Assembly: GCA_902612125.1 (NCBI GenBank)
Contig: CACMBV010000007.1
Location: 1 to 64,000 of the forward strand
Origin: an uncultured Verrucomicrobiota bacterium
GTDB taxonomy: Bacteria; Verrucomicrobiota; Verrucomicrobiia; Opitutales; Seribacteraceae
DNA: 64,000 bases
Direction: 5' to 3'
Numbering within the stretch: position 1 is the first letter of the stretch; each line of letters begins with the position of its first letter. Below are positions 30,283 to 40,438 of this stretch, one piece after another. Position numbers and translations under genes: made by a program. A model generated the notes under the pieces. That model saw only the letters and a program-made list of their open reading frames with translations. It did not search any database and was not told the origin of the DNA.

Positions 30283-31188
30283 ATGCGCAATTACAATTTA
30301 AATCACTTACAGCAACTTGAAGCAGAAGCTATTTTTGTGCTTCGTGAGACCGCCGCTCAGTTTGAACGACCAGGACTGCTTTTTTCTGGAGGTAAAGATT
30401 CCATTATCATGGCTTATCTAGCTTCCAAAGCCTTCGCACCAGCCAAAATCCCATTTCCCTTTGTACATGTGGATACGGGGCACAATTTTCCGGAAACCAT
30501 TGAATTCAGAGACAAATTCGTGAAAGAGTACGGTGTTGATTTAGTAGTAGGCTTGGTGCAGGATTCGATTGACCGGGGCACGGCAGCTGAGGAAACCGGC
30601 CTCAATGCAAGCAGGAACGCCCTTCAGTCAGTAACTTTACTCGAAACCATCGATCGCGAAAATTTTGACGCCTGCCTCGGTGGAGGTCGCAGAGATGAGG
30701 AGAAAGCCCGGGCCAAAGAGCGGTTTTTCTCTCATCGTGACTCGTTCGGACAATGGAATCCAAAGAACCAAAGACCTGAAATATGGAATCTTTTCAACGG
30801 GGGAAAGGGGCAGGGGGAAAACTTTCGGATTTTTCCCCTCAGTAATTGGACGGAAATGGATGTGTGGCAATATGCCAAAACCGAGGGAATCGAACTGCCA
30901 AGTCTGTACTTTGCCCATGAGAGAAATGTCATCGAAAGGAACGGTATGCTCCTTGCCATCACCGATTTTGTTTCCCCTCACGAGAAGGAGGAAGTGAGGA
31001 AAGAGAAGGTTCGTTTTCGTACAATTGGTGATGCCACTTGTACCGGAGCGGTCATATCGGATGCAGCCAATTTGGAGGAAGTCGTTGCTGAAGTATCTGC
31101 ATCCAGAGTGACTGAACGGGGCTCAAGGGCGGATGACAAGAGATCGGAAGCGGCCATGGAAGATCGTAAAAAACAAGGTTATTTCTAA
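30283..31188 (+). CDS. cysD: Sulfate adenylyltransferase subunit CysD
   Basis: LLFSGGKDSIIMAYLASKAF, PFVHVDTGHNFPETIEFRD, CLGGGRRDEEKARAKERFFS, PLSNWTEMDVWQY. Confidence 0.96.
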   Translation: MRNYNLNHLQQLEAEAIFVLRETAAQFERPGLLFSGGKDSIIMAYLASKAFAPAKIPFPFVHVDTGHNFPETIEFRDKFVKEYGVDLVVGLVQDSIDRGTAAEETGLNASRNALQSVTLLETIDRENFDACLGGGRRDEEKARAKERFFSHRDSFGQWNPKNQRPEIWNLFNGGKGQGENFRIFPLSNWTEMDVWQYAKTEGIELPSLYFAHERNVIERNGMLLAITDFVSPHEKEEVRKEKVRFRTIGDATCTGAVISDAANLEEVVAEVSASRVTERGSRADDKRSEAAMEDRKKQGYF

Positions 31189-31199
31189 ATTTTATAGGT

Positions 31200-32468
31200 A
31201 TGGATAAAGATTATATAGAAATGGACATGCTACGTTTTACCACCGCAGGAAGCGTCGACGATGGTAAAAGCACCCTGATAGGAAGGTTATTCCATGACAC
31301 AAAATCCATTTTCGAAGATCAATTGGAAGCAATCGAGCAAAGCAGTAAAAAGCGTGGAGATGAAAATATTAACTTGGCTTTATTAACTGACGGTCTTCGG
31401 GCAGAAAGGGAACAGGGAATAACCATTGATGTGGCATACCGATATTTTGCCACTCCCAAGCGCAAATTTATCATCGCAGACACTCCTGGTCATATCCAAT
31501 ACACCCGCAATATGGTGACCGGTGCTTCCACGGCAAACCTTGCACTCATTCTTGTCGATGCTCGAAATGGAGTGGTCGAGCAAACCAGAAGGCATAGTTT
31601 CATTGCTGATCTACTAGGCATTAAGCATATCGCCGTCTGTATCAACAAAATGGATTTAGTGGGATATGAAGAAGAAGTCTATGAAAAGGTGCTTCGCCAA
31701 TTTAGTGATTTTGCCAGTCGTCTTGAAAATATTTCGGAAGTCACTTTCATTCCCCTCAGTGCACTCAAAGGGGATAATATTGTGGAGAGATCTGAAAATA
31801 TGCCTTGGTACAAAGGTGCCCCTTTACTATACCATTTGGAAAATGTTTACATTGGCTCGGATGCGAATCATGTGGATTCTCGCTTTCCCGTTCAATGGGT
31901 GATCCGACCGCATTCTGACAAACATCATGATTTTCGAGGATTTGCCGGTAGAGTCGCTGGTGGCGTATTTAAAAGGGGCGATGAAATAACTGCACTTCCC
32001 TCCGGCTTCACTTCGAGAATTTCAAAAATCATGCTTGGGGAAGAAGAGATGGAGGAAGCTTTTTTCCCTCAATCGGTAACCATACAATTAGAAGACAAAA
32101 TTGATATCAGCCGAGGCGATATGTTGGTAAAACCAAACAATCAGCCAAAATCTTCACAGGATCTGGATGCAAGAATCTGTTGGTTTTCCAACTCCAAAAA
32201 GCTAACCCATGGTGGAAAATATCTGATTAAGCATACCACAAAAACCGCCCAGGCTATGATTTCAGAGATTACCTACAAGGTGGATGTAAATAGCCTGCGG
32301 AAAAATGAACAGGATAAAGAGTTTAACATGAATGATATTGGTAGAATCAAATTCAGAACTTCCGAGCCAATCTTTTACGATACCTATCGGAGGAACCGAA
32401 ATACGGGTAGTTTCATCTTGATCGATCCTTTCACTCATCAAACATTAGCTGCTGGTATGCTTAGGTGA
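31200..32468 (+). CDS. cysN: Sulfate adenylyltransferase subunit CysN (GTPase)
   Basis: TAGSVDDGKSTLIGRLFHDTK, REQGITIDVAYRYF, DTPGHIQYTRNMVTGAS; no obvious C-terminal APS kinase domain. Confidence 0.95.
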   Translation: MDKDYIEMDMLRFTTAGSVDDGKSTLIGRLFHDTKSIFEDQLEAIEQSSKKRGDENINLALLTDGLRAEREQGITIDVAYRYFATPKRKFIIADTPGHIQYTRNMVTGASTANLALILVDARNGVVEQTRRHSFIADLLGIKHIAVCINKMDLVGYEEEVYEKVLRQFSDFASRLENISEVTFIPLSALKGDNIVERSENMPWYKGAPLLYHLENVYIGSDANHVDSRFPVQWVIRPHSDKHHDFRGFAGRVAGGVFKRGDEITALPSGFTSRISKIMLGEEEMEEAFFPQSVTIQLEDKIDISRGDMLVKPNNQPKSSQDLDARICWFSNSKKLTHGGKYLIKHTTKTAQAMISEITYKVDVNSLRKNEQDKEFNMNDIGRIKFRTSEPIFYDTYRRNRNTGSFILIDPFTHQTLAAGMLR

Positions 32469-33589
32469 TGGAGTTAGAAGAAAGCCTGAAAAAAAGACTC
32501 CTTGAGCTAGGAAGAAGACTGCTTGATCAAGATGCTGCCAGAACTCTGATTGAACCTCTAGGGAACTCTTCGGGCTTTTGGTTTGGGGGAGGAAATATTT
32601 GTCTGCAAGAAGAGGGAAATATTCTCGTGAGTGGAAGGTTCCGAAATGAAGGTGATGCCCGGACCGGAACTGGAGCAGGGGCAAGAGGACTTGAATGTGC
32701 TGTTTTCAGTGCCAGTTCGCCCTCCGATGATTTTCAAAAAGTATTGTCTTTTTCAAAGGAAGAACTCTCCCATACGGAGGAAGTGGTCTCGATCGAAGGG
32801 GTATCATTGATAGCTGGTAGCACCTCGAAAAGTGCATTTGAGTTTATTATTTCCACGGAAAAAAAGACAGCATATCCGAAAAACCTGATCCACTTTCAAA
32901 AACCCGGAACCGGGGTCTGGTCTATTGACCTTTTAGAATCAGAAAACGGCTTGGGTTCTTTTAAGTTGAAGGAAATGACAACCATTGCCCGGTCGAAAAA
33001 AGGTTCGACGCTTCACTACAAGGACCCGGTGGCATTTCATCAGGGCGATGGACAAACACAGGTGATTTTTTGTCATCATCCTTTTTCGTGGTCCAGTTCA
33101 AACAGCGGATTACTTACCAGACATTCAGGCAAGAATTCATTTAATCTTGTCTCTGAAAACATTTTGGAGCGGGGAAATAGCTGGGATGTTGCCTGTTTAC
33201 GAGTCACCGAAAAACTTCCGTTACCCAAAATCGGAAAGTTTGCAGATTTGCCTGATCTTTCTCTCTTTTTTTACGATGGTGCGGAGTGCTTACGCCCGCT
33301 TGATCAAAACCCGAAAGCTGCTCAAAGACCACGTGGTTATTCATGTGAAGAACTCGGTGGGCTGGCATGGGGTTGGGACGCTGAATTCCCCAAGCTGAAT
33401 AAGCTTTCCATTGATTTTCCGATGTTTATCTCGCCTCATGGAAGCGGCTGCAGTCGCTATGCCTCCGCTGTTACTCTTAAGGACGGTTCAATTTTTGCTA
33501 CCTGGCAACAATCGCAAAAAAATGAATCCCAACCATTGGTTGGGCATCATTTATCCTATGCGGAAGTAGTCAGAATTCTGAGGAACTAG
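32468..33589 (+). CDS. Conserved-looking protein of unknown function, possibly beta-propeller/glycosidase-like
   Basis: ORF coupled to cysN by TGATG; NEGDARTGTGAGARGLECAVF, SPHGSGCSRYASAVTLKDGSIFATWQQSQK resembles sialidase/GH43-type sheets. Weak assignment. Confidence 0.5.
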   Translation: MELEESLKKRLLELGRRLLDQDAARTLIEPLGNSSGFWFGGGNICLQEEGNILVSGRFRNEGDARTGTGAGARGLECAVFSASSPSDDFQKVLSFSKEELSHTEEVVSIEGVSLIAGSTSKSAFEFIISTEKKTAYPKNLIHFQKPGTGVWSIDLLESENGLGSFKLKEMTTIARSKKGSTLHYKDPVAFHQGDGQTQVIFCHHPFSWSSSNSGLLTRHSGKNSFNLVSENILERGNSWDVACLRVTEKLPLPKIGKFADLPDLSLFFYDGAECLRPLDQNPKAAQRPRGYSCEELGGLAWGWDAEFPKLNKLSIDFPMFISPHGSGCSRYASAVTLKDGSIFATWQQSQKNESQPLVGHHLSYAEVVRILRN

Positions 33590-33647
33590 AATCGGCCCTT
33601 AAGATATTTCTCAACTCACATCTCCCACCATAAACCCAAGTAAGTTT

Positions 33648-35372
33648 TTGCATAAACTCCCAACTCTCATTTTTTCGATTCTTCTAGGATTCGCCCATAA
33701 CCTATTTGGGGAACAGCGGTACCAATGGACCACCGACCACATGCAGGTTGGCGTTCGTTGGCAACCATTCGGTCTCAAGAATTGTGAAATCTATGATGCC
33801 AATCGCCCACTCATTAAAAAACACAGTAGCTATGCACAATTTTGGGTAAACTGGAATGCTGCGGAACCCAATCCAGGCAATACGGACTACAAAAATAATA
33901 TGTCCGGTTACTTACATGGGATCGACCATGCGATTAATTTGTGCGCAGAGCGAGGAGTTCAGGTAGAACTTGTGATGTGGCATTGTCCGGCGTGGGCCTC
34001 TGAAAACGGGGAAGGGGGGGCATGGAAACCGAGGGCAGGGGAATACCCTAAATTCGTTACGCGGATCGCCCAATACTTTAAAAAGCGTGTTGGTGCTTAC
34101 CAACTTTATCATGAAGTCAACCTGCAGGGAATGATGAACGAAGCTGACATGAACTTCATCAAGGAAGAAATCTTCACAAACGGAGCCAAGGCCATTCGCA
34201 GGGTATATGAAGGAGAACCAAGCAAGCATGTAATCGTATCAACCTCGGGAACTTCACCATGTCAGCCATGCGGAGCTCGGGCAGGACTAAATGGAGTAGG
34301 TGCAGTTGCCGTGGATGATTACTATGATCAATTGGTAGCCGATAAAGAATTAATGTCACAAGTAGATGCTCTTAATCTCAATATCTCGGATCATTTGAAT
34401 GGATACGGAATGATGGACGGCCAGCTTATTCCTAATTGCTGGAAACAATATGATTTGGCTCGAGAGAAATTGGATTTAGCAAACTACCGATCCAAAAAAA
34501 TCTTATCTTCGGAATCCTGGATTTGCTGGGACGCTTCAGATAATAATCATGATGTGAATGCGGATGGAAAAAAAGATGAGAGGGATGCATTTGAAAAATC
34601 CATAACCATCTTTGGCAAAGTTTTGGAGCGCGGACTGAACACGGTGAACTTACCTTGGTGTGACAACTCCAGTCGTTGGTCCATGGGTTTAACCAAACGG
34701 GTTGATTACAGTGGCCAGATCAAGAAACTGAAACCCGAATGGGTTATTCCTGCAAATGAGGGTGGTCCAGATGTGGTGATCCGCAAACTAGGCATTCATG
34801 GACCGGAGGAGAAACTCAAACCCCACGAAGTTCCTGAAAGCGGGCTTCGCTTTACCAAAAAAAATTACATTAACCCGGGTGACCCAAATCATTTACACTA
34901 CTATATTTGGAGATGGTATGCCCAAATTGCAGGAGGTTCAGATGAAGTGGTCCGTCACGCCATGGCCGGTGAACGGGGAAATGACATCACCACCAACGGA
35001 AACGGACTGACCGGTAATGAACAGTATAAGATCTCATCTTATAATCGAAACAAGCAATCCTTCACTGTTCTGGTCTATGCGAGCGGTGCAGCAGGTACGG
35101 GATCGCTCGAGGTATCAATTCCATCAACCATCCAGAATGGTAAATATTACAACAATGAATTTTCTAAAATTGATTTCCGTGGAGAAGGTTTTCAAAATGG
35201 ATCAAAATATCATGTAAGCACCGTAACCAAAGATATCAATAATGCTACAGGTAGGGACGAGAATGTATCCATTGGAGGTAGTCGAAATCAAGTGGTAAGA
35301 AACGATGTATTGAAAGTTAGAATTGGAAAGATTCGCAAATTTACGACAATTAAATTTACCAGAGCAAAATAA
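33648..35372 (+). CDS. Secreted clan GH-A-like glycoside hydrolase (putative)
   Basis: TTG start, signal-like N-terminus, YAQFWVNWNAAEPNPG, VELVMWHCPAWASENG, YQLYHEVNLQG, ILSSESWICWD, C-terminal beta-sandwich-like segment. Confidence 0.6.
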   Translation: MHKLPTLIFSILLGFAHNLFGEQRYQWTTDHMQVGVRWQPFGLKNCEIYDANRPLIKKHSSYAQFWVNWNAAEPNPGNTDYKNNMSGYLHGIDHAINLCAERGVQVELVMWHCPAWASENGEGGAWKPRAGEYPKFVTRIAQYFKKRVGAYQLYHEVNLQGMMNEADMNFIKEEIFTNGAKAIRRVYEGEPSKHVIVSTSGTSPCQPCGARAGLNGVGAVAVDDYYDQLVADKELMSQVDALNLNISDHLNGYGMMDGQLIPNCWKQYDLAREKLDLANYRSKKILSSESWICWDASDNNHDVNADGKKDERDAFEKSITIFGKVLERGLNTVNLPWCDNSSRWSMGLTKRVDYSGQIKKLKPEWVIPANEGGPDVVIRKLGIHGPEEKLKPHEVPESGLRFTKKNYINPGDPNHLHYYIWRWYAQIAGGSDEVVRHAMAGERGNDITTNGNGLTGNEQYKISSYNRNKQSFTVLVYASGAAGTGSLEVSIPSTIQNGKYYNNEFSKIDFRGEGFQNGSKYHVSTVTKDINNATGRDENVSIGGSRNQVVRNDVLKVRIGKIRKFTTIKFTRAK

Positions 35373-35418
35373 TTATCCGTAATCAAAGCATTCTGCAAAA
35401 ACTCCCCACATGTCGTGG

Positions 35419-36051
35419 CTAGAGTCTTGTAATCTTCAAATTTCTATACCAAACGGGATCCATGTGATCTTGCAAAAGAATGGGTCCTTTCCAAGTGCCA
35501 AAGCCTTCATTTCTACGATATTTACTTTTTTGAAATCGCTTATTCCAGTCATTCGTTCCCCAAAGAATTTCAACCACTTTCTCTCCGTTTAGCCAATGCT
35601 CGATCTGGTCACCCTTGGCGATAATTTTTCCGCTATTCCATTCACCCACTGGATTCAGAGATTTTGAGTCGGGTGCGGCAACCAATTCGTAGAGAGATCC
35701 TGCCCGATGGCTGGGGTTTTTATTATCCCTGTGCTTTTGATCATCCAATACCTGATATTCCAGACCAAGACTTCCGCGTGTTCGGTATTTAATTCCACTA
35801 TTTCCAGCTTTCGAAATTTTCCACTCAAAAGTTAATTCAAAATCTTTGAATTTCTCCTTGGTTATAATATCACCGCTTAGACTTTTACGGTGGATTACAC
35901 CATCCTTAATTATCCAGCCTGAACCAACTGGCTTTCCGTTAACTTTAGTCCATTGCGAAAAATTATCAGATGGAAATAAATCAATCGCATTCCCTGATTT
36001 TCCATGGACTGAACAGAGCATTCCTATAACTATAATAAAATTGTATTTCAT
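35419..36051 (-). CDS. DUF1080 secreted protein
   Basis: Signal peptide; DGVIHRKSLSGDIITKEKFKDFELTFEWKISKAGNSGIKYRT...GEWNSGKIIAKGDQIEHWLNGEKVVE. Confidence 0.9.
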   Translation of the reverse strand: MKYNFIIVIGMLCSVHGKSGNAIDLFPSDNFSQWTKVNGKPVGSGWIIKDGVIHRKSLSGDIITKEKFKDFELTFEWKISKAGNSGIKYRTRGSLGLEYQVLDDQKHRDNKNPSHRAGSLYELVAAPDSKSLNPVGEWNSGKIIAKGDQIEHWLNGEKVVEILWGTNDWNKRFQKSKYRRNEGFGTWKGPILLQDHMDPVWYRNLKITRL

Positions 36052-36194
36052 AATTGGGAAAAGATTGTTGAATTAGGAATGTCCATAAATTTTACTTCTC
36101 ACAACTTCATTTTGTATTCATATTTAATTTTGTAGCGTAGAAATTTAAAGGGTTTTGAATGAGCATCGTTTTTTCATCGAAATGAAGTGAGTGG

Positions 36195-37031
36195 ATGAAT
36201 CGTCGAAATTTCTTAGCCTGTAGTTCCAGCTTGGCATTGTCTAGTGATATGCTCTCCGCAAAAGAGTTATCTTTTAATGGTCGCATCAAAAAAGCAGTTA
36301 AGTTTGGGAAAAAGCCGAATGAAATCCTCATGAACAAGATTGTAGACCTGGGCTTTGATGGAATCGAGGGGTCGGCCCCTGGTTTACAGGTTCATGAGAT
36401 GAAAAAAGTCTGTCAAGAAATGAATCTACCCATGCACGGAGTGGTATATAACAAGCACTGGAAAGTCAGATTATCCAACCCCGATCCCCAAGTAAGCAGG
36501 GAAAGCAGATTGGGTTTGGCACAGGCCATGAAAGAATCAAAAGGAGTTGGGGGGACCTCCGTGCTCCTTGTTCCTGGTCGCGTAAAAGGCGATCAGGAAA
36601 CTCATCAGGACCTCTGGGATCGGTCAATCAGGCAAATCCGAAAACTCATTCCTTTGGCCAAAGAACTCCGGGTTCATATTCTGATCGAAACGGTATGGAA
36701 CGGATTTTGTTACCAACCTGAGCAGTTTCGCGATTACATTGATGAAATTGAAAGTCCTTGGGTTCAGGCTTACTTCGACATCGGGAATATGCAAAAGTTT
36801 GCTCCCAGTCACGAGTGGATTCGTATTCTCGGGAAGCGTACTCTCAAACTAGATGTTAAGGACTGGGGTTCAAAAAATGGATTTTGCCCCCTAGGGCAGG
36901 GGGATGTGGATTGGAAAAAGGTCCGTCAAGAACTTGAAAAAACAGAATTTGCCGGTTGGGCAACCCGTGAGGGAAATGACGGTGGGCTTGAAAATACCGT
37001 CAAACTTATGGATCAATTGCTGAGGTTATAA
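36195..37031 (+). CDS. TIM-barrel sugar phosphate isomerase/epimerase with N-terminal signal
   Basis: MNRRNFLACSSSLALSS; FDGIEGSAPG, ILIETVWNGFCYQ, VQAYFDIGNMQKFAPSHEWIRIL, LKLDVKDWGSKNG. Confidence 0.85.
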   Translation: MNRRNFLACSSSLALSSDMLSAKELSFNGRIKKAVKFGKKPNEILMNKIVDLGFDGIEGSAPGLQVHEMKKVCQEMNLPMHGVVYNKHWKVRLSNPDPQVSRESRLGLAQAMKESKGVGGTSVLLVPGRVKGDQETHQDLWDRSIRQIRKLIPLAKELRVHILIETVWNGFCYQPEQFRDYIDEIESPWVQAYFDIGNMQKFAPSHEWIRILGKRTLKLDVKDWGSKNGFCPLGQGDVDWKKVRQELEKTEFAGWATREGNDGGLENTVKLMDQLLRL

Positions 37032-37060
37032 AAGATTATTAAGGCAATTATATCCAGTAA

Positions 37061-37372
37061 TTAAAAGGGTGCCACCTCGACTACCAATCCGTCCAAGTCG
37101 TCGGTCATTTCGATTTGGCAACTTAGACGACTACGCTCGTCGGTGTCACTCTCAAGATCAATCAGGTCCTGCTCAGCTTCCGTAGCTCTGCCGGTCTTGT
37201 CCAGCCACTCAGGTTTTACCCGAACATGACAGGTTGCGCAGGAACAGCAACCGCTACATGCACCTTCAATGCCCTCAACATCGTATTCACGGGCAATCTC
37301 CATGAGATTCCCGATTGCATCTTCGACGACGACTTCGTTTCCACTTGGAGTGATATAAGTTACTTTAGCCAT
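37061..37372 (-). CDS. 2Fe-2S ferredoxin (adrenodoxin type)
   Basis: EGACSGCCSCATCHVRVKPEW ... RLSCQIEMTDDLDGLVVEV. Confidence 0.92.
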   Translation of the reverse strand: MAKVTYITPSGNEVVVEDAIGNLMEIAREYDVEGIEGACSGCCSCATCHVRVKPEWLDKTGRATEAEQDLIDLESDTDERSRLSCQIEMTDDLDGLVVEVAPF

Positions 37373-37412
37373 AGCATTCGGTCTAATCGTAAAATAAAAT
37401 AAGTCGAATTAA

Positions 37413-38303
37413 TTAGGGATTGTAGGGTGTACGCTCAAACCCAATGGATTCCAAAATATTCATCAACTCTCGACCGTACCGAATATATATATCCCTGGGA
37501 TCCTCATCCGTTTGATTCTTGGAATCCGTATCATGAAACACTGCAGCCAGGTGCGGTTCAATCGATATCCCTCCTTCGTATCCATTGTCTTTTAAATCCT
37601 GCAAGATCTCCCGCACACAACCATGGCCTTCGCCCGGATAGGTATAAATCTCCTTATTCTCGTTCTCGGGGGAGGGACTCAAACAGTCCTTGATGTGAAC
37701 ATAGACAATATGCTCTCTTACCTTTTTATAAAACTCAATAGGGTTCTGCCATGGTTCGCCCGGTTTACTTCGGTCACGATTAAAGGCAGGATTCGCGGTA
37801 TCGAAAACCAATTTCATTCCGGGTATGGCTTCCACTAAATCCAATGTATGACGCCAACTCATCCCTCCGTAATTCATGCAATTTTCATGAACCGCAGTAA
37901 TCCCCTCGTTTGAAAAAGCCTCAACAATCAATCTGAGCCTTCGAATCCTTTCATCAACCAACTGATCCTCCTGGTCCAGAACCTTGTAACTCATAATGCG
38001 AATGAACTTCGCACCCAGAATTTTCATACGAGGAATAGCCCGGCTTATTTCCGCTTCGGTGATGGAAAAATCGTCCCGAACATCCTTACCCCAGTTCCCG
38101 ATCGCGGAGCCGAATGCATTGATGTATACCCCTGAACCCTCCAATGCCTCCACCACCTGATCAAACTCATGATCACTGATATCATGAATGTTTTTTCCAT
38201 TTACAAAACGGGACTCGATCGCATTCCAGCCCAATTCTCTTGTAGTCGAAATTTGTTCGATTATATTCTGCGAAGCTTCGTCTGCTATTCCGGTAAGGTA
38301 CAT
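37413..38303 (-). CDS. TIM-barrel sugar phosphate isomerase/epimerase
   Basis: GIADEASQNIIEQISTTRELGWNAIESRFVNG, AVHENCMNYGG, LVFDTANPAFN, VYVHIKDCL, YPGEGHGCVREIL, GISIEPHL. Confidence 0.88.
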   Translation of the reverse strand: MYLTGIADEASQNIIEQISTTRELGWNAIESRFVNGKNIHDISDHEFDQVVEALEGSGVYINAFGSAIGNWGKDVRDDFSITEAEISRAIPRMKILGAKFIRIMSYKVLDQEDQLVDERIRRLRLIVEAFSNEGITAVHENCMNYGGMSWRHTLDLVEAIPGMKLVFDTANPAFNRDRSKPGEPWQNPIEFYKKVREHIVYVHIKDCLSPSPENENKEIYTYPGEGHGCVREILQDLKDNGYEGGISIEPHLAAVFHDTDSKNQTDEDPRDIYIRYGRELMNILESIGFERTPYNP

Positions 38304-38315
38304 AATTTACTCTTT

Positions 38316-39380
38316 TTACTTTAAAGTTATCTTGTCTCCATGGTTTTTGATAGATTCATAAATCGCACAGATTAGCTCGACCGCCCGACGGCCTTCCTTT
38401 CCGTCGACGGCAGGCGTTTCATTTTTATCCAAGGCAAGCAATGCATTTTCGAAATTTCGTTGATGCCATTGGAAATCAATTGCCTTGGGATCGGCAGCAC
38501 CAGCTCCAGACTGAGAGGATTGCAAACCATGGTTTTGTAAGATCTCATCATCACCCGCTAGTGTGTGCTTCAGATCCCAGATATTAAATTTATCGTCCAC
38601 CATCCTGATTGAACCCTGATCTCCACAGATATGAATGGAAGCGGGCAGTCCCGTATTTGAATAGCAGGCGGTTGATGCCTGTATCACTCCTCTTGCTCCG
38701 GACTTAAATTCAATGATGGCCACAGCCACATCTTCCACCTCAATCCCACTGTGTGCTTCCAGACCACCGGAAGCAGAAACCGATTGAACATCCCCCATCA
38801 GATAAAGCATCAGATCGATCGTATGAATGGACTGGTTCATCAGGGCACCTCCGCCGTCCAAGTCCCAGGTTCCACGCCATGCGCCGCTTTCGTAATATTC
38901 CTGGGTCCTCCACCATTTAATTGCAGTGTCGCAAAGCACTACTTTCCCAAGCCTTCCAGCAGCCAAAGCTTGCTTAAAAATATGGGTGGAATCATTAAAC
39001 CTGCGGGGAAAGATTCCTGAAAGCATCACGCCTGCTTCATCACAAATTTTGATCATTTCATCCACTCGTTGCGGAGTAATTTCGAGGGGTTTTTCACAAA
39101 TTATATGTTTACCCGCTCGGGCAGCTAAAGAAACATGATCAAGATGAACACCACTTACTGAACCGATCGTAACCACATCCAGGCCTTCGTGCTTGATAAA
39201 TTCATTCAGATCCGAGTAGGCCAAACAACCGTACTTTTGTGCAAACAATTCAGCTTTCTCCTGATTGCGGGCATAAGCGGCCACCAGTTCTGTATTCTCC
39301 ATTGCCTGCAAAGCCTGTGCATGGAAATCAGCGATCACACCCGCCCCAATAATTCCAACTCTGTACTTATTTCCCGTCAT
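38316..39380 (-). CDS. Gfo/Idh/MocA-family oxidoreductase
   Basis: RVGIIGAGVIADFHAQALQAMENTELVAAYARN, HIICEKPLEIT, GGALMNQSIHTIDLMLYLMGDV. Confidence 0.95.
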   Translation of the reverse strand: MTGNKYRVGIIGAGVIADFHAQALQAMENTELVAAYARNQEKAELFAQKYGCLAYSDLNEFIKHEGLDVVTIGSVSGVHLDHVSLAARAGKHIICEKPLEITPQRVDEMIKICDEAGVMLSGIFPRRFNDSTHIFKQALAAGRLGKVVLCDTAIKWWRTQEYYESGAWRGTWDLDGGGALMNQSIHTIDLMLYLMGDVQSVSASGGLEAHSGIEVEDVAVAIIEFKSGARGVIQASTACYSNTGLPASIHICGDQGSIRMVDDKFNIWDLKHTLAGDDEILQNHGLQSSQSGAGAADPKAIDFQWHQRNFENALLALDKNETPAVDGKEGRRAVELICAIYESIKNHGDKITLK

Positions 39381-39454
39381 CTAGATAGAACCATAGTGGT
39401 TGTAAATTGACGTTGAGCTTAACTCATGTAAAGCATATTGCCCATTTGCCAACC

Positions 39455-40429
39455 ATGAATGTTCTTCTTACCACCACCTCCTTCCAGGATACCCCGGGAC
39501 CCCACCACCAGTTACTGAAGGATGCAGCCTTCGATCTCATTTGCGAACGTGGTCCTCTTACGGAAAAAAGGATGCTGGAGCTTGTGGGCGATATCGATGC
39601 TTTTCTTTGCGGCGATGATGATATCACCCGGGCAGTCATCGATAAATCCTTACCGAAATTAAAAGTTATTTCAAAATACGGGATCGGTCTTGATAAAATC
39701 GATACCGATTATGTCGCTCAAAAGGGCATTCCCCTCACTTTTTGCCCGGGTGTCAATCATACCACGGTGGCGGAACATACTTTTGCTCTTCTGCTTGCTC
39801 TTTTTAGGAAAATCGTCAGGGAAGCCAATCATGTGGCCAGTGGTGAATGGGTACGGATTACAGGTAATGAAATCATGGGAAAAACCTTGGCAATCATCGG
39901 TCTGGGCAGGATAGGGAAGGAAGTGGCCGTCCGAGCCCATGCATTTGGGATGAAACTGGTGGGGTTTGATCTGTATTGGGACAAGGAATTTGCTCAAAAA
40001 TATGAAATTGTGAGATCTGAGTCCGCCGAAGCGGCCATGAATCAGGCCGACATTGTCAGCCTGCATACCAACCTTTCAAATGAGACTCGGAACATGATCA
40101 ATCAGTCAAGCATCGCCAAAATGAAAAAAGGTGTGGTTGTCCTTAATTGTGCGAGGGGAGAGATTGTGAATACCAACGATATGGTGGATGCCCTTCATGC
40201 AGGATCGGTGGGTGGGTACGGCACCGATGTGCTCAATGTGGAACCTCCCCCTAAAGACCATCCCTTACTCAAGGCACCCAATACGGTGATAACCCCGCAT
40301 ATTGGTTCAAGAACCTACGAATCAGTGGAAAGACAGGCAACCATGGCTGCCAAAAATCTAATTTTAGCACTGGAAGGGAAAAAACCCTTGGCCCAGGCCA
40401 ACGATGTTCCCCTGATATCCCATCGCTAA
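39455..40429 (+). CDS. D-isomer-specific 2-hydroxyacid dehydrogenase (phosphoglycerate dehydrogenase-like)
   Basis: GKTLAIIGLGRIGKEVAVRAHAFGMKLVGFDLYW, VVVLNCARGEIVNTNDMVDAL, TPHIGSRTYES. Confidence 0.92.
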   Translation: MNVLLTTTSFQDTPGPHHQLLKDAAFDLICERGPLTEKRMLELVGDIDAFLCGDDDITRAVIDKSLPKLKVISKYGIGLDKIDTDYVAQKGIPLTFCPGVNHTTVAEHTFALLLALFRKIVREANHVASGEWVRITGNEIMGKTLAIIGLGRIGKEVAVRAHAFGMKLVGFDLYWDKEFAQKYEIVRSESAEAAMNQADIVSLHTNLSNETRNMINQSSIAKMKKGVVVLNCARGEIVNTNDMVDALHAGSVGGYGTDVLNVEPPPKDHPLLKAPNTVITPHIGSRTYESVERQATMAAKNLILALEGKKPLAQANDVPLISHR

Positions 40430-40438
40430 AGACAGAAA

